From: Serratia liquefaciens
GTDB lineage: Bacteria; Pseudomonadota; Gammaproteobacteria; Enterobacterales; Enterobacteriaceae
Length of the DNA stretch: 64,000 nucleotides
Reading direction: 5' to 3'
Assembly: GCF_027594825.1 (NCBI RefSeq)
Contig: NZ_CP088930.1
Span: 4,153,019-4,217,018 of the forward strand
Made by a program: the position numbers and the translations under genes. Shown here in pieces: positions 9,657-20,550 of this stretch. The stretch's first letter is position 1. Each line of letters starts with the position of its first letter. The notes under the pieces are model-generated. The model made no database searches. It had not been told where the DNA came from and was given only the letters and a program-made list of their open reading frames with translations.

Positions 9657-9894
9657 TTAAGCTTCGCCAATAGCATCAATATCTCCTCCATTGTCTCGAT
9701 TTGATATGGACGCCTTTTGGGCTCAAAAAACCGGCATCGTGCTATCGTCCTCTGATCGTTTATTTACATCCTAAATAAATTCACGACAGAAAAAATGGAT
9801 ATTAATTTAAGTGTAAATAATAAATTAAATCATATTTTAATTTAAGTGGCTTAATTTTTTTTGCGAAAATTAAACTTATCCACGTTCAACTTCG

Positions 9895-9928
9895 CTGTCA
9901 TTATCCTGTCACATTATTCCACTAAGTT
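9895..9928 (+). promoter_or_regulatory. Pho box and -10 of the phosphatase-autotransporter gene
   Basis: CTGTCAT, TATC, CTGTCAC (9895-9912) is two 7-base PhoB repeats with the canonical 4-base spacer; both repeats match the consensus fully. A TAAGTT element (9923-9928) lies 10 bases after it, the distance at which PhoB-dependent promoters place the -10. The Pho box takes the place of a -35. The rest of the 321-base spacer from the tRNA to the start codon is strongly AT-rich and holds no gene I can support. Confidence 0.8.
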
Positions 9929-9977
9929 ATCGCGCTTACGCTTATTGGCGTGCTTTCTTGATTATTATGGAATGATA

Positions 9978-12914
9978 ATGAAAATAAAACTCTCAATACT
10001 GGCAATAACTCTGGCCTGCTCTGGTTTTTCATGGGCTGAGATAGATATTACCTCAACAAAAGAAAGTTTATATTCACAGCGGCAGGGGTGGTTTAACAGC
10101 TTGCATGAGCGAGTGCTGACAAGCTACCCGGGGAAAGGTTCTCAGGCATCAGAATGGGATCGGCAAGCCAGTAATGAATATACGGCTATTACTGGCGAAC
10201 GCTATGCGTTGGCCTATGACGATCAAGATCAATCATCAGAATATATCTATCGCAGTTTTGCTGTTGCAGCATTGGGTGAGCAAGCCAACGCCACGGATCT
10301 CCGCTCAATAACCTCTTATAATCAAATAAGCGAATTATATAAAACAGCGACCTATGCCTATGATGCCAACAGCGGTCGAACGCGCTCATTCGATTTCATA
10401 CTGAAAGATGAATTTAAGCGGGGAAGGCCTTACCAGGTATTGGACGAAAAGGGTGATTACATAAAAAATTACCTGTCGGTGAAAGGTTCTTCCTTCCCGA
10501 GTGGACATACGTGGTCGGGTTTTAAACAGGCTATCGCTTTGTCACTGATATTCCCTGAACGAGGGAGTGAGATATTTTCGCGCGCCCTGCAATTTGGCGA
10601 AAGCCGAGTGATCGTGGGCGCTCATTTCCCAACCGATACTATAGCTTCACGAGTCGGCAGCTATTTCTCATTGGCGCAATTGTTGGCCGATGACAGCATT
10701 GCGGCTACGCTTGCCGATTTGGCAAAGGCAACCCGAAGTGAAATAGCCAAAGGTTGTCACGAAAATACCGGTGGTTGCATCGCTGCTACGCAACCTGGAA
10801 TCCCGTTGTATTCAAGCAACAGCATAGGCTACTACGGAAAAAAAGAGCCTGCCGAGGCATCTCGTATTACCCCGGATGATATGCCGGATAAAGCCGGTTA
10901 TTTATTACGCCTGCGTTTCCCTTATTTGACCGAGGCCAACTGGCGCAGCATTTTAGCCAGCACCGCTTACCCGAGCAATTCTTTAGCGGGATGGACGATA
11001 CAATCGGGTAACCCTGACTCGTTTTGGGGCGTTATAGATTTACCCAAAGCTTACGGCGGCCCGGCCTATCTATACGACTCTCTGGTGGTCAATCAGACTT
11101 TTAACCCTGCCTATGATGTTGTTGGTTTTTCCTTATCCGACGAATGGAAAAACGATATCGAGGGGCCAGGCAAGCTGATTAAAAATGGTGAGGGCAGCCT
11201 GACGCTTGCTGGCAACGATCGTTTTGGCGGGCTGGAGGTTAATCAGGGGACGCTGATTGTTTCCGGCAATGCGCAATACAGCGATAAGTCCGTGGTTAAC
11301 GGCGGAACTCTGGTCATTAGCGGGGTGTTAAATTCAGCCCTGGATATCAACCGTGGCGGAGTCGTCATCGCTGATGGGGCAGTAAACTCGACTTTAGATG
11401 TTAATCAGGGCGGCTTGCTCAGCGGCAATGGAGTGTTGAATAGATTAACCGTCCATCAGGGCGGTGTGGTTACGCCGGGCCACTCGATAGGCGTATTGCA
11501 TGTAGCCGACAGGGTGGCTTTTGAGCCCGGCTCGCAATATTGGGTAGAGGTGGCGGCAAACGGTCAGAGCGACCGAATTCACAGTGCGGGTACTGCTATT
11601 TTGAATGGCGGTAACGTTAATGTATCGCTGGAAAACAGCGGCAACCTGCTGTCGCAAAGTGAGGTTCGCAGCCTGCTAGGCCGGCAGTACAACATCCTGA
11701 CCGCCCAGCAGGGCATCAGCGGGCAATTTGATTCTGTGGCGCCAAACTACTTGTTCCTCGGCACCGGGCTGACCTACCAGCCGAATCAGGTGACGCTCAA
11801 CGTCGGCCGTAATGACACCAGTTTTGTCAGCGTGGCGGCAACGCAGAACGAGCGTGCGGTAGCGGCGGCGGCAGATGCGCTGGCGGCGGGCAACCCGGTG
11901 TTTGAGAGCATCCTTAACGCCGGTTCGGCGGGGGAAGCGCGGCAGGCGTTCCGCCAGCTGTCGGGGCAGATCCACGCGGATATCGCCTCGGCACAGGTGA
12001 ACGACAGCCGCTACCTGCGCGACGCGCTTAACGGCCGTTTGCGTCAGGCGGAAGGGCTGGCGACCTCGCCGGACATCAAGGCTGACGACGACGGTGGCGC
12101 CTGGGCACAGCTGCTGGGGGCCTGGGACCACGCGTCAGGTGATGCCAACGCCACAGGCTATCAGGCATCGACCTACGGCGTGCTGGTGGGGCTGGACTCG
12201 GCGCTGGCGAATGAATGGCGGTTAGGGGTCGCGACCGGTTATACCCGCACCTCGCTGGACGGCGGCTATGGCTCGAATGCTGACAGCGACAACTACCACC
12301 TGGCGGTGTACGGCGGCAAACAGTTCGGTGAACTGGCGCTGCGTGCCGGTGGGGGTTACACCTGGCACCGCTTCGATACCTCACGTTCGGTTAACTACGG
12401 CATGCAGTCGGATCGCGAAACCGCGAAGTACAGCGCGCGCACCGAGCAGGTGTTCGCCGAAGCGGGGTACAGCATAAAAGCGGCCTGGGTGAATCTGGAG
12501 CCGTTCGCCAACCTGGCGTACATCAACTTCCAGAACAACGGCATCTCGGAAGATGGCGGAGCGGCGGCGCTGCACGGTGACAAGCAACACACAGACGCGA
12601 CGGTCTCGACGTTGGGGCTGCGTGCAGACACCGAGTGGCAGGCGAGCAAAACCACCGCGGTGGCGCTGCGCAGCGAGCTGGGGTGGCAGCATCAGTACGG
12701 CGATCTGGATCGCGGAACCGGGCTGAAGTTCAACGGCGGCAGCTCACCGTTCGTGGTGAACAGCGTGTCGGCGTCGCGTGACGGTGCGGTGCTGAAAGCC
12801 AGTGCGGAAGTGGCGGTGAACAAGAACGCCACGCTGTCGCTGGGCTATGGCGGGCTGCTGTCGCAAAACTACCAGGACAACAGCGTCAACGCCGGTTTTA
12901 CCTGGAAGTTCTGA
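9978..12914 (+). CDS. Autotransporter with PAP2 acid-phosphatase passenger
   Basis: Predicted type Va autotransporter of 978 residues. Residues 1-20 are a Sec signal peptide. Residues about 30-245 are a PAP2/class A acid phosphatase with the complete signature: Lys143-x6-Arg150-Pro151, PSGH at 174-177, and SRVIVGAHFPTD (Ser209, Arg210, His216, Asp220). After a region of unknown fold, residues about 395-520 hold autotransporter beta-strand repeats (GEGSLTLAGN, NQGTLIVSG, GGTLVISG). A C-terminal beta-barrel of about 270 residues ends in WKF. The start lies after the Pho box, which excludes the longer reading from 9861. The 5' two thirds are visibly AT-richer than the barrel. Predicted role: cell-surface release of phosphate; displayed enzyme activity is inferred. 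Confidence 0.85.
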   Translation: MKIKLSILAITLACSGFSWAEIDITSTKESLYSQRQGWFNSLHERVLTSYPGKGSQASEWDRQASNEYTAITGERYALAYDDQDQSSEYIYRSFAVAALGEQANATDLRSITSYNQISELYKTATYAYDANSGRTRSFDFILKDEFKRGRPYQVLDEKGDYIKNYLSVKGSSFPSGHTWSGFKQAIALSLIFPERGSEIFSRALQFGESRVIVGAHFPTDTIASRVGSYFSLAQLLADDSIAATLADLAKATRSEIAKGCHENTGGCIAATQPGIPLYSSNSIGYYGKKEPAEASRITPDDMPDKAGYLLRLRFPYLTEANWRSILASTAYPSNSLAGWTIQSGNPDSFWGVIDLPKAYGGPAYLYDSLVVNQTFNPAYDVVGFSLSDEWKNDIEGPGKLIKNGEGSLTLAGNDRFGGLEVNQGTLIVSGNAQYSDKSVVNGGTLVISGVLNSALDINRGGVVIADGAVNSTLDVNQGGLLSGNGVLNRLTVHQGGVVTPGHSIGVLHVADRVAFEPGSQYWVEVAANGQSDRIHSAGTAILNGGNVNVSLENSGNLLSQSEVRSLLGRQYNILTAQQGISGQFDSVAPNYLFLGTGLTYQPNQVTLNVGRNDTSFVSVAATQNERAVAAAADALAAGNPVFESILNAGSAGEARQAFRQLSGQIHADIASAQVNDSRYLRDALNGRLRQAEGLATSPDIKADDDGGAWAQLLGAWDHASGDANATGYQASTYGVLVGLDSALANEWRLGVATGYTRTSLDGGYGSNADSDNYHLAVYGGKQFGELALRAGGGYTWHRFDTSRSVNYGMQSDRETAKYSARTEQVFAEAGYSIKAAWVNLEPFANLAYINFQNNGISEDGGAAALHGDKQHTDATVSTLGLRADTEWQASKTTAVALRSELGWQHQYGDLDRGTGLKFNGGSSPFVVNSVSASRDGAVLKASAEVAVNKNATLSLGYGGLLSQNYQDNSVNAGFTWKF

Positions 12915-12925
12915 CGGGCGATAAA

Positions 12926-12953
12926 AAGCGTGGCCAGATATTGGGCCACGCTT
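12926..12953. terminator. Hairpin after the autotransporter gene
   Basis: A perfect 10-base stem (AAGCGTGGCC and its complement) closes an 8-base loop 11 bases after the stop codon. The T-run is poor, so termination may be partial. It lies between two converging genes. Confidence 0.6.
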
Positions 12954-12980
12954 AATCAATAGGGTGAAGATCAGGGGGTT

Positions 12981-13301
12981 TTAAGAACAACGGAATGTCA
13001 GACGCGCAACGCCATTGATTAGCACATGCGAATCTGTTTCTAACTTCACTTCTTTCATCCCTTTATTTTGCGCTTTACAGTAATCAGAGGCTTTTTTATT
13101 TGCTGCACCTTCCGCTCCCGAGATACGACCAGCAAAAGGAGCGGCTTCAACCTCGGTGAAATAGTCGCCGTTCGGCAATGTTTTTACATCGGCTTGATAG
13201 GTGAGGCCCAAGCCATTAATTTGAGTTTTATCATTTTGCACTGCACATCCGCTGAGTATTGTGCTCGCGACAATGATGACTGGAATGATTATATTTTTCA
13301 T
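12981..13301 (-). CDS. Small lipoprotein of unknown function
   Basis: Protein of 106 residues with a type II signal peptide: a hydrophobic stretch ends in the lipobox LSGC with the modified Cys19. The residue after it is Ala, so sorting to the outer membrane is likely. The mature part has two further cysteines (in SDYCKAQNKG and at the penultimate position, FRCS) that may form a disulphide. GGGAA precedes the ATG. No family was recognised. It converges on the phosphatase autotransporter, and codon composition is AT-rich like that gene's passenger. Confidence 0.75.
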   Translation of the reverse strand: MKNIIIPVIIVASTILSGCAVQNDKTQINGLGLTYQADVKTLPNGDYFTEVEAAPFAGRISGAEGAANKKASDYCKAQNKGMKEVKLETDSHVLINGVARLTFRCS

Positions 13302-13529
13302 GTTGTTAAATTCCCTTTATTGGTGTTGAGGGAGTAGTTTAAGCGAGCCTTTATAAACAATAACCCAACGAATCATGATCGGTGATTTACCCGGTAAAGG
13401 AGCTTTTTTCTTGCCGAACGTCATATTTTAAAATGGGAAGATTGGGGTTAACAGTAACCACGAAGCGTGTCGGCAGTATCTGGGGTTTCGATGAGGAACG
13501 ATATCGATTGGGGAGGGGAAGGAAGTAAG

Positions 13530-13557
13530 TTCGGGAACGAATACTTTCGTTCCCGAA
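13530..13557. terminator. Perfect hairpin at the end of the 3-hydroxyanthranilate operon
   Basis: TTCGGGAACGAA and its exact complement form a 12-base stem with a 4-base loop, 9 bases after the last gene of the minus-strand operon. There is no T-run on either strand, so it may act as a 3'-end stabiliser or a Rho-associated end. Nothing else was identified in the 13302-13529 spacer. Confidence 0.55.
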
Positions 13558-13566
13558 GCGTGGAGA

Positions 13567-15170
<1,604 letters not shown>

Positions 15171-15590
15171 TTATTTTTGGGGCTTATAAGCGATGGCCTT
15201 GATTTCAATTAACAAGTGCGGGTGGGGCAGTTGGTGTACCGCCACGGTGGTGCGGGTTGGGCCGTCATAGTCAAAATAGTCGGCATACACCGCGTTATAA
15301 CCGGCAAAATCGTTCATATTGACGAGAAAAGCGCCGATCTCGACAACATCATTCAGGTCGGCTCCGACACTGCGCAGAATGTCGCGGATATTATCGAGCA
15401 CCGCCCGAGTCTGCACGTCGATATCCAGGCGGGTTGCGCCCATGGCATCGGCTTCGGCCCCGGCAATGCTGTTGTCCGGTAATCTGGCGCTGGTGCCGGA
15501 GACAAACAGAAAATCGCCGGCCCGTTTTACGTGTGGAAAGCGTCCACGCGGGGTGGCTTTTCCTTTAACAACCACAGCCTGGTTACTCAT
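15171..15590 (-). CDS. nbaF: 2-aminomuconate deaminase (RidA/YjgF fold)
   Basis: Protein of 139 residues in the RidA family. In this context it should deaminate 2-aminomuconate to 4-oxalocrotonate, as AmnD/NbaF do, rather than act as a general enamine deaminase. Visible blocks are [10 protein letters not shown] near residue 28, the [21 protein letters not shown] helix, and the late [17 protein letters not shown] strand. The start overlaps the upstream decarboxylase stop as ATGA. Family membership is clear; the substrate is assigned from its neighbours. Confidence 0.88.
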   Translation of the reverse strand: MSNQAVVVKGKATPRGRFPHVKRAGDFLFVSGTSARLPDNSIAGAEADAMGATRLDIDVQTRAVLDNIRDILRSVGADLNDVVEIGAFLVNMNDFAGYNAVYADYFDYDGPTRTTVAVHQLPHPHLLIEIKAIAYKPQK

Positions 15591-16369
15591 AGCTTGCCCT
15601 CGGTATGAAATGCCGTTCGTCCAAACCCGGAAATATCGACGCTGACGTGCAGCCCGGGGCGTAAAGCTTCTGCTGCGGTCGCCGCACCTGCGAGGATCAC
15701 CGAGCCGGCTGGCAACACGCGTTCTTGTTTATGCAACAGGCTGGCGATCTGTACCAGAGCGCGCAATGGATTCCCAAGAATAGCTGCGGTGCTGCCAACC
15801 TGCACCGGACGTCCATGAAAGTTCATCACCACACCCAGGTTATCGATGGCGCGCTGCGGGTTCTGCATGGCCCCTATGACAAATTTTGCGGATGAGCAGT
15901 TGTCGGCAATCACGTCTTCAAGGGTGAAGCGAAAATCGCGGTAGCGGGAATCGATAATCTCCAGCGCAGGGCATACCCCTTCAAGCACCCGGCCGGCTTC
16001 GGCCAGGGACAGCGGGCCATTGATCTCTTTGCCGGTGATAAAACAGAGTTCAGGTTCCACGCGCGGGTGGATCAACTCGCGCAGATCCAGCGTTTCCCCT
16101 TCTTCAATCTGCATGGCATCGGTCAGTTCTCCCCAAATCAGATGGTCAACGCCCATCTGCTGCATTTTGGCGCGGCTGGTGAAACCCAGCTTCAGGCCGA
16201 CGCGGCGCTCACCGCGCTGCTCGCGTAGCCGGATCCCTTCAGCCTGTACCCGATAGGCAGTGGGAAGATCCAGCGCAACCTGTCCGGTGAGCTGTGCCGT
16301 GGCTTTCTGGCTTAGCGTGGCCTGGTCCAACTGAGTGGCCAGTGCGGTAAGATCCATGACTTTGCTCAT
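15587..16369 (-). CDS. nbaG: 4-oxalocrotonate decarboxylase
   Basis: Converts 2-oxo-hex-3-enedioate (4-oxalocrotonate) to 2-oxopent-4-enoate, with Mg. The 260-residue protein belongs to the fumarylacetoacetase-like hydratase/decarboxylase family: [17 protein letters not shown], the metal-binding RVEPELCFI and [11 protein letters not shown], and the lid [15 protein letters not shown]. It is a distant paralogue of the hydratase three genes upstream; the two normally form a complex. Both ends overlap their neighbours by 4 bases. Confidence 0.9.
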   Translation of the reverse strand: MSKVMDLTALATQLDQATLSQKATAQLTGQVALDLPTAYRVQAEGIRLREQRGERRVGLKLGFTSRAKMQQMGVDHLIWGELTDAMQIEEGETLDLRELIHPRVEPELCFITGKEINGPLSLAEAGRVLEGVCPALEIIDSRYRDFRFTLEDVIADNCSSAKFVIGAMQNPQRAIDNLGVVMNFHGRPVQVGSTAAILGNPLRALVQIASLLHKQERVLPAGSVILAGAATAAEALRPGLHVSVDISGFGRTAFHTEGKL

Positions 16370-17403
16370 GCGGTTTTCTCCTGCGGTCTGTTTCGTTGGG
16401 CCAGCAAATCCAGGGCGACGTCAACGATCATATCTTCCTGACCGCCCACCATACGGCGGCGGCCGATCTCCAGTAAGATATCGGCGGTTTTGAGCTGATA
16501 CTGTTGTGCTGCCTTCTCGGCATGGCGCAGGAAGCTGGAGTAGACACCGGCATACCCCAGCGACAAGCTTTCACGATCGACGCGTACCGGGCGATCCTGC
16601 AATGGCCGTACCAGATCGTCTGCCGCATCCATCAGCTGCAGCAGATCGCAACCGTGGTTCCAGCCCAGGCGTTCGGCGGTGGCGATAAACACCTCAAGCG
16701 GCGCATTGCCGGCACCGGCACCCTGGCCGGCCAGCGAAGCATCGACCCGCTGGCAGCCTTCCTCCACCGCGACAATCGAGTTGGCGACGCCGAGCGATAA
16801 ATTATGGTGAGCGTGCATGCCGATTTCCGTGTGTTCATCGAGCACGTCGCGCAGCGCGCGGAAGCGATCGCGGATATCGTGCATCAGCATGGCACCGCCA
16901 GAATCGACCACGTACACGCAGGTGGCCCCGTAGGACTCCATCAGCTTTGCCTGCTGTGCCAGATGTTTGGGTTCAGCCATGTGGGACATCATCAGAAAAC
17001 CGACGGTATCCATTCCCAGTTCGCGCGCATAGCTGATGTGCTGGCGTGAGATGTCCGCCTCAATACAGTGAGTGGCGACGCGCACTACCCGCGCGCCGGC
17101 ATCATAGGCATTACGTAAATCATGAACGGTACCGATGCCGGGCAGCAGCAGCGTCGCGATCCGGGCACGGTTGACCGACTCTGCGGCAGCGGCAATCCAC
17201 TCTACGTCGCTGTGTGCGCCGAAGCCGTAGTTGAAGCTGGAGCCGGATAGCCCATCACCGTGGGCCACTTCAATCGAGTCCACGCCGGCGCGATCCAGTG
17301 CGGCGGCGATTTGCCGCACCTGAGGCAATGAATAGCGGTGGCGTACGGCATGGGAACCGTCACGCAGAGTGACATCGGAGATATAGAGTTTTTTCATCTT
17401 CAT
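16366..17403 (-). CDS. nbaI: 4-hydroxy-2-oxovalerate aldolase
   Basis: Splits 4-hydroxy-2-oxovalerate to pyruvate and acetaldehyde. HMGL-like TIM-barrel enzyme of 345 residues with [10 protein letters not shown] at the start (substrate/metal region), [11 protein letters not shown] and the metal-binding [13 protein letters not shown] motif, then [11 protein letters not shown]. It belongs to the MhpE/DmpG family, which channels acetaldehyde to the acylating dehydrogenase encoded just upstream. The ATG overlaps that gene's stop; a second ATG two codons later is also possible. Confidence 0.94.
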   Translation of the reverse strand: MKMKKLYISDVTLRDGSHAVRHRYSLPQVRQIAAALDRAGVDSIEVAHGDGLSGSSFNYGFGAHSDVEWIAAAAESVNRARIATLLLPGIGTVHDLRNAYDAGARVVRVATHCIEADISRQHISYARELGMDTVGFLMMSHMAEPKHLAQQAKLMESYGATCVYVVDSGGAMLMHDIRDRFRALRDVLDEHTEIGMHAHHNLSLGVANSIVAVEEGCQRVDASLAGQGAGAGNAPLEVFIATAERLGWNHGCDLLQLMDAADDLVRPLQDRPVRVDRESLSLGYAGVYSSFLRHAEKAAQQYQLKTADILLEIGRRRMVGGQEDMIVDVALDLLAQRNRPQEKTA

Positions 17404-18347
17404 GCTCCCTGACCCTGCAGCAAACGCCTTGCGATATGCTCACCGCAGGCCAGTGCGGCTGACGTCATGATATCGAGGTTGCCGGCATAGGCCGGTAAAT
17501 AGTGGGCGGCCCCTTCGACCTCCAGGAAGATGGACACTTTCAGGCCTCCTTGTGGGCCCAGATCCGGATAAAGATGCGCGTCGGCAGGGGTTATGGTTTC
17601 AAACTGGACTTCCTGCTTCAGGCGATAGCCGGGTACGTACTCTTGCACTTTGGCCACCATGGCAACGACCGCGTCGGTAATCGCTTGGCGATCGCTCGGT
17701 GGTGTCAGGCAGAAAACGGTATCACGCATCATCAAGGGCGGTTCGGCCGGGTTGAGGATAATGATGGCCTTGCCCCGCCTTGCACCGCCTACACTTTGCA
17801 ATGCCAACGCGGTGGTTTCGGTAAATTCGTCGATGTTCGCGCGAGTGCCGGGCCCCGCAGAGCGGCTGGAGACCGAAGCGACAATTTCGGCATAGTAAAC
17901 GTCGGTGACGCCGGCGACGGCGGCCACCATCGGAATGGTGGCCTGTCCGCCACAGGTGACCATGTTCAGGTTTGGCGCATCGCTCTGGGTTGCCAGGTTT
18001 ACCACCGGCACCACGTAGGGGCCGATGGCTGCCGGGGTCAGGTCGATCACCCGAACGCCATGCTGTTGCAGCAGTTTATTGTGGTGCGCGTGCGCCCCGG
18101 CCGAGGTGGCGTCAAAAACCACTTTGATTTCGCTGAAGTCGGGCAGCGCGAGCAGGCCATCAATGCCTTCAGGCGTCGTCGCTACGCCCAGCCGATTCGC
18201 CCGCGCCAATCCATCGGAGGTAGGATCGATTCCGACCATCGCGGCCATTTTCAGGTGCCGGCCCTGGCGCAGGATCTTGATCATCAGATCGGTGCCGATA
18301 TTGCCCGAACCGATGATTGCAGCAGCAATTTGCGCTGGGTTGCTCAT
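17400..18347 (-). CDS. nbaJ: Acetaldehyde dehydrogenase (acylating)
   Basis: Oxidises acetaldehyde to acetyl-CoA with NAD and CoA in complex with the aldolase. The 315-residue protein has a Rossmann start ([11 protein letters not shown], residues 11-21), the catalytic cysteine in [12 protein letters not shown] near residue 132, and [18 protein letters not shown] typical of MhpF/DmpF proteins. AGGAGG precedes the ATG by 6 bases, which marks it as strongly translated. It overlaps the hydratase stop by 4 bases. Confidence 0.94.
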   Translation of the reverse strand: MSNPAQIAAAIIGSGNIGTDLMIKILRQGRHLKMAAMVGIDPTSDGLARANRLGVATTPEGIDGLLALPDFSEIKVVFDATSAGAHAHHNKLLQQHGVRVIDLTPAAIGPYVVPVVNLATQSDAPNLNMVTCGGQATIPMVAAVAGVTDVYYAEIVASVSSRSAGPGTRANIDEFTETTALALQSVGGARRGKAIIILNPAEPPLMMRDTVFCLTPPSDRQAITDAVVAMVAKVQEYVPGYRLKQEVQFETITPADAHLYPDLGPQGGLKVSIFLEVEGAAHYLPAYAGNLDIMTSAALACGEHIARRLLQGQGA

Positions 18348-19156
18348 TGATCACCTCCTGTAGCAGAGGCGAAGCGGGTGCTGACCTGACCGAGGCCCTC
18401 AATGCGGGCGCTAAACACATCCCCGGCGCAGGCCGCGACCATTGGCCCCAGCGCGCCAGTCAGGATGATATCGCCGGCTCGCAGAGCGTTACCGCGTTGC
18501 GCCAGCGTGTCTGCCAACCACAAGGCGGCAAGCAGCGGATTGCCCAGACAGGCCGCTCCGGCGCCCACCGAAACCGGTTCGCCCGCGCGCTCCAGCACCA
18601 TGCCACAGCCCAGCAGATCGACGTCCTTCAACTGCACCGGGCGGTTGCCCAGCACGAACAGGCCGCAGGAGGCGTTGTCGGCAATGGTATCTGCCAGTGA
18701 GATATCCCAGCCGGCGATGCGGCTATCAACCACTTCGAGAGCGGGCAGCAGATAGGCGGTGGCGCGGATCAGATCGGCGAGCGTGTTTTTTTCATGGGGA
18801 AGATCCTGTTCAAGTACCAAGGCGATTTCGGCTTCCACCTTGGGCTGAATCAGGCGGCCTGCGGCAATCTCTTCACCGTCACACAGCGCCATGTCGGCGA
18901 ACAGCTGGCCGAAATCCGGTTGATTGACACCCAGCTGGCGTTGTACCGCCGCCGACGTCAGCCCGATTTTGCTGCCCACCGGCCGCTGTCCCTTTTGGAT
19001 CCGCTCCTGGTTATTGAACCGCTGTACGGCATAGGCGGCATCGATATCCTGAGAACCCACCAGGTGGCGAACCGGCGCGCAGGGGCGGCCACTCTCGGCG
19101 GCCAGTCTGAGCATTTTGGCCGCTTCATGGTGTTCAGGCTTCAGTGAATTTGACAC
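18344..19156 (-). CDS. nbaH: 2-oxopent-4-enoate hydratase
   Basis: Adds water to 2-oxopent-4-enoate, giving 4-hydroxy-2-oxovalerate. Fumarylacetoacetase-fold enzyme of 270 residues of the MhpD/DmpE type: [17 protein letters not shown], the metal-binding [13 protein letters not shown] and [14 protein letters not shown], then [12 protein letters not shown]. The start is GTG with AGGAG upstream; an overlapping ATG two bases further up is out of frame. It is the first gene of the minus-strand operon, whose order hydratase, dehydrogenase, aldolase, decarboxylase, deaminase, dioxygenase, ACMSD is the H-J-I-G-F-C-D order of the Pseudomonas nba cluster. Confidence 0.9.
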   Translation of the reverse strand: MSNSLKPEHHEAAKMLRLAAESGRPCAPVRHLVGSQDIDAAYAVQRFNNQERIQKGQRPVGSKIGLTSAAVQRQLGVNQPDFGQLFADMALCDGEEIAAGRLIQPKVEAEIALVLEQDLPHEKNTLADLIRATAYLLPALEVVDSRIAGWDISLADTIADNASCGLFVLGNRPVQLKDVDLLGCGMVLERAGEPVSVGAGAACLGNPLLAALWLADTLAQRGNALRAGDIILTGALGPMVAACAGDVFSARIEGLGQVSTRFASATGGDQ

Positions 19157-19174
19157 ATGACTCTCCTGTTATGC

Positions 19175-19362
19175 GCCACGTCTGGACGTGGCCGTTTTCC
19201 CTGCGGTTGGTTATTGCCGTGATCCATGCCCTTGAAGAAAGGGAGCTTTGGAGAACAGGATTTAGCCAGCCGGCGAGAGTGGATACAGGGCAGTCTAATC
19301 AGATGGCCAATAAGCGAAAATGAATAAAGTGGCTTTTGCTATTCCCTAAAGTTATGCCATAG
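19175..19362. promoter_or_regulatory. Divergent control region of the 3-hydroxyanthranilate operon
   Basis: GCCACGT and ACGTGGC with a 4-base loop (19175-19192) form a hairpin in the leader of the hydratase gene, 18-36 bases before its start. CTAT, 16 bases, ATAG (19339-19362) is an inverted repeat near the LysR gene and may be the regulator's site. No clear T-N11-A box or -35/-10 pair could be fixed by eye, so the binding assignment is tentative. Confidence 0.35.
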
Positions 19363-19410
19363 TCGCCAGACAAGGCGCCTGGGCCAGACGATTTTTGGGA
19401 GTAAACGACC

Positions 19411-20400
19411 ATGAATGAACGTTCCCCTTTTAACGTTAGCGACATGATCCTGAACCGGCTCAAGCTGCGTCCGCTGCTGATTTTTGACCGGGTATTACGC
19501 AATCAGTCGATTGCTCGTGCGGCTCGTGAACTGAATCTGACCCAGCCCGCAGTGACCAAAGCGATCCGCGAACTGGAACAACAGCTGGATACCCTGCTGT
19601 TCGATCGTAATAATCGGGGCGTGACCCCAACGGACTGCGGTGTGCTGCTGGGAGAACGGGTTAAGTCGGTGATTGCCGAGCTGCGCTACCTGACCGATGA
19701 ACTGAACACCTTTAAGGGCGGCGTTGTCGGGCATGTCGTGGTGGGAACGCAGATCTCGGCCAGCGCCAGTTTGTTGCCGCGCGCTATCTTGTTGCTGAAA
19801 GAGCGGGCACCCAAAATTTTAGTCAGCGTACGGGAAGGGCCGCAGGACTACTTATTTCCTGCGTTAGCGACCGGTGAGCTGGATGTGGTGGTGGGGCGTT
19901 TGCCCGAACCCGATGCACCTCTGACTGGCCGAATGGCGCTGAGTCACCGGGCGTTATATTGCAACAGCCTTTGCGTGGTGGCCGGCAGCCGCCATCCGCT
20001 GGTGCAAGAAGCCAATCTTAACCTGCAACACCTTGCACCCTGGCCGTGGATCCTGCCGCCGCTCGACTCGCCGGCCCGGCGCGTCGCCGATCAATTCTTC
20101 AAAGAGTCCGGGCTGCCGGCCCCTGAAAATATCGTGGAGTCATTGTCGCTGCTGACCAACGTCAACCTGCTGGTGGATTCTTCATTCCTTGGCCTGATGC
20201 CGACTGCTGCGGCGCGGCGCTTTATTGCGGCCGGCCTGTTGTTCCAACTGCCGCTTGGCGACGTGGGCCCCTCCACCGAGGTCGGGTTTTCCATCCGTGA
20301 AGATAAGCCTTTGACGCCGGCGAGCCGGCAACTGATTGAATGCCTGAAATTGGCGGTTCAGGAAGACAATACGTTACCTGGCTATAACCAAACGGCATAG
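19411..20400 (+). CDS. LysR-family regulator of the 3-hydroxyanthranilate genes
   Basis: Transcription regulator of 329 residues. The N-terminal winged helix-turn-helix lies at about residues 18-77 (RPLLIFDRVLRNQSIARAA, then LNLTQPAVTKAIRELEQQL, then LLFDRNNRGVTPT) and the rest is a LysR effector domain. GGGAG lies 9 bases before the ATG. It is divergent from the seven-gene operon and directly upstream of the aldehyde dehydrogenase gene, the placing expected of a local activator (compare NbaR). The co-inducer is probably a pathway intermediate, but the sequence does not show which. Confidence 0.85.
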   Translation: MNERSPFNVSDMILNRLKLRPLLIFDRVLRNQSIARAARELNLTQPAVTKAIRELEQQLDTLLFDRNNRGVTPTDCGVLLGERVKSVIAELRYLTDELNTFKGGVVGHVVVGTQISASASLLPRAILLLKERAPKILVSVREGPQDYLFPALATGELDVVVGRLPEPDAPLTGRMALSHRALYCNSLCVVAGSRHPLVQEANLNLQHLAPWPWILPPLDSPARRVADQFFKESGLPAPENIVESLSLLTNVNLLVDSSFLGLMPTAAARRFIAAGLLFQLPLGDVGPSTEVGFSIREDKPLTPASRQLIECLKLAVQEDNTLPGYNQTA

Positions 20401-20550
20401 CAAAGCCCGCTTTATTCATTTTCACCTTATTTCTACGGCTCCCTACACTGCGTAACGATACCCGGCCGAAGCTCCCCGCCAACGGCGTTGCTTTCAGACG
20501 CCAATGGCAGGCTTCTTCGTGCCGCTTTGTGACTCAGGAGGAACAGTGCC

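Noticed and set aside
9861..9977. Longer N-terminus for the phosphatase autotransporter
   Set aside because: It would place the Pho box inside the coding region and give no signal peptide at the start; the ATG at 9978 gives a proper one.
9972..9990. Fur-box-like GATAATGAAAAT stretch at the autotransporter start
   Set aside because: It overlaps the start codon and only about 14 of 19 positions fit by eye in an AT-rich stretch; the Pho box upstream explains regulation better.
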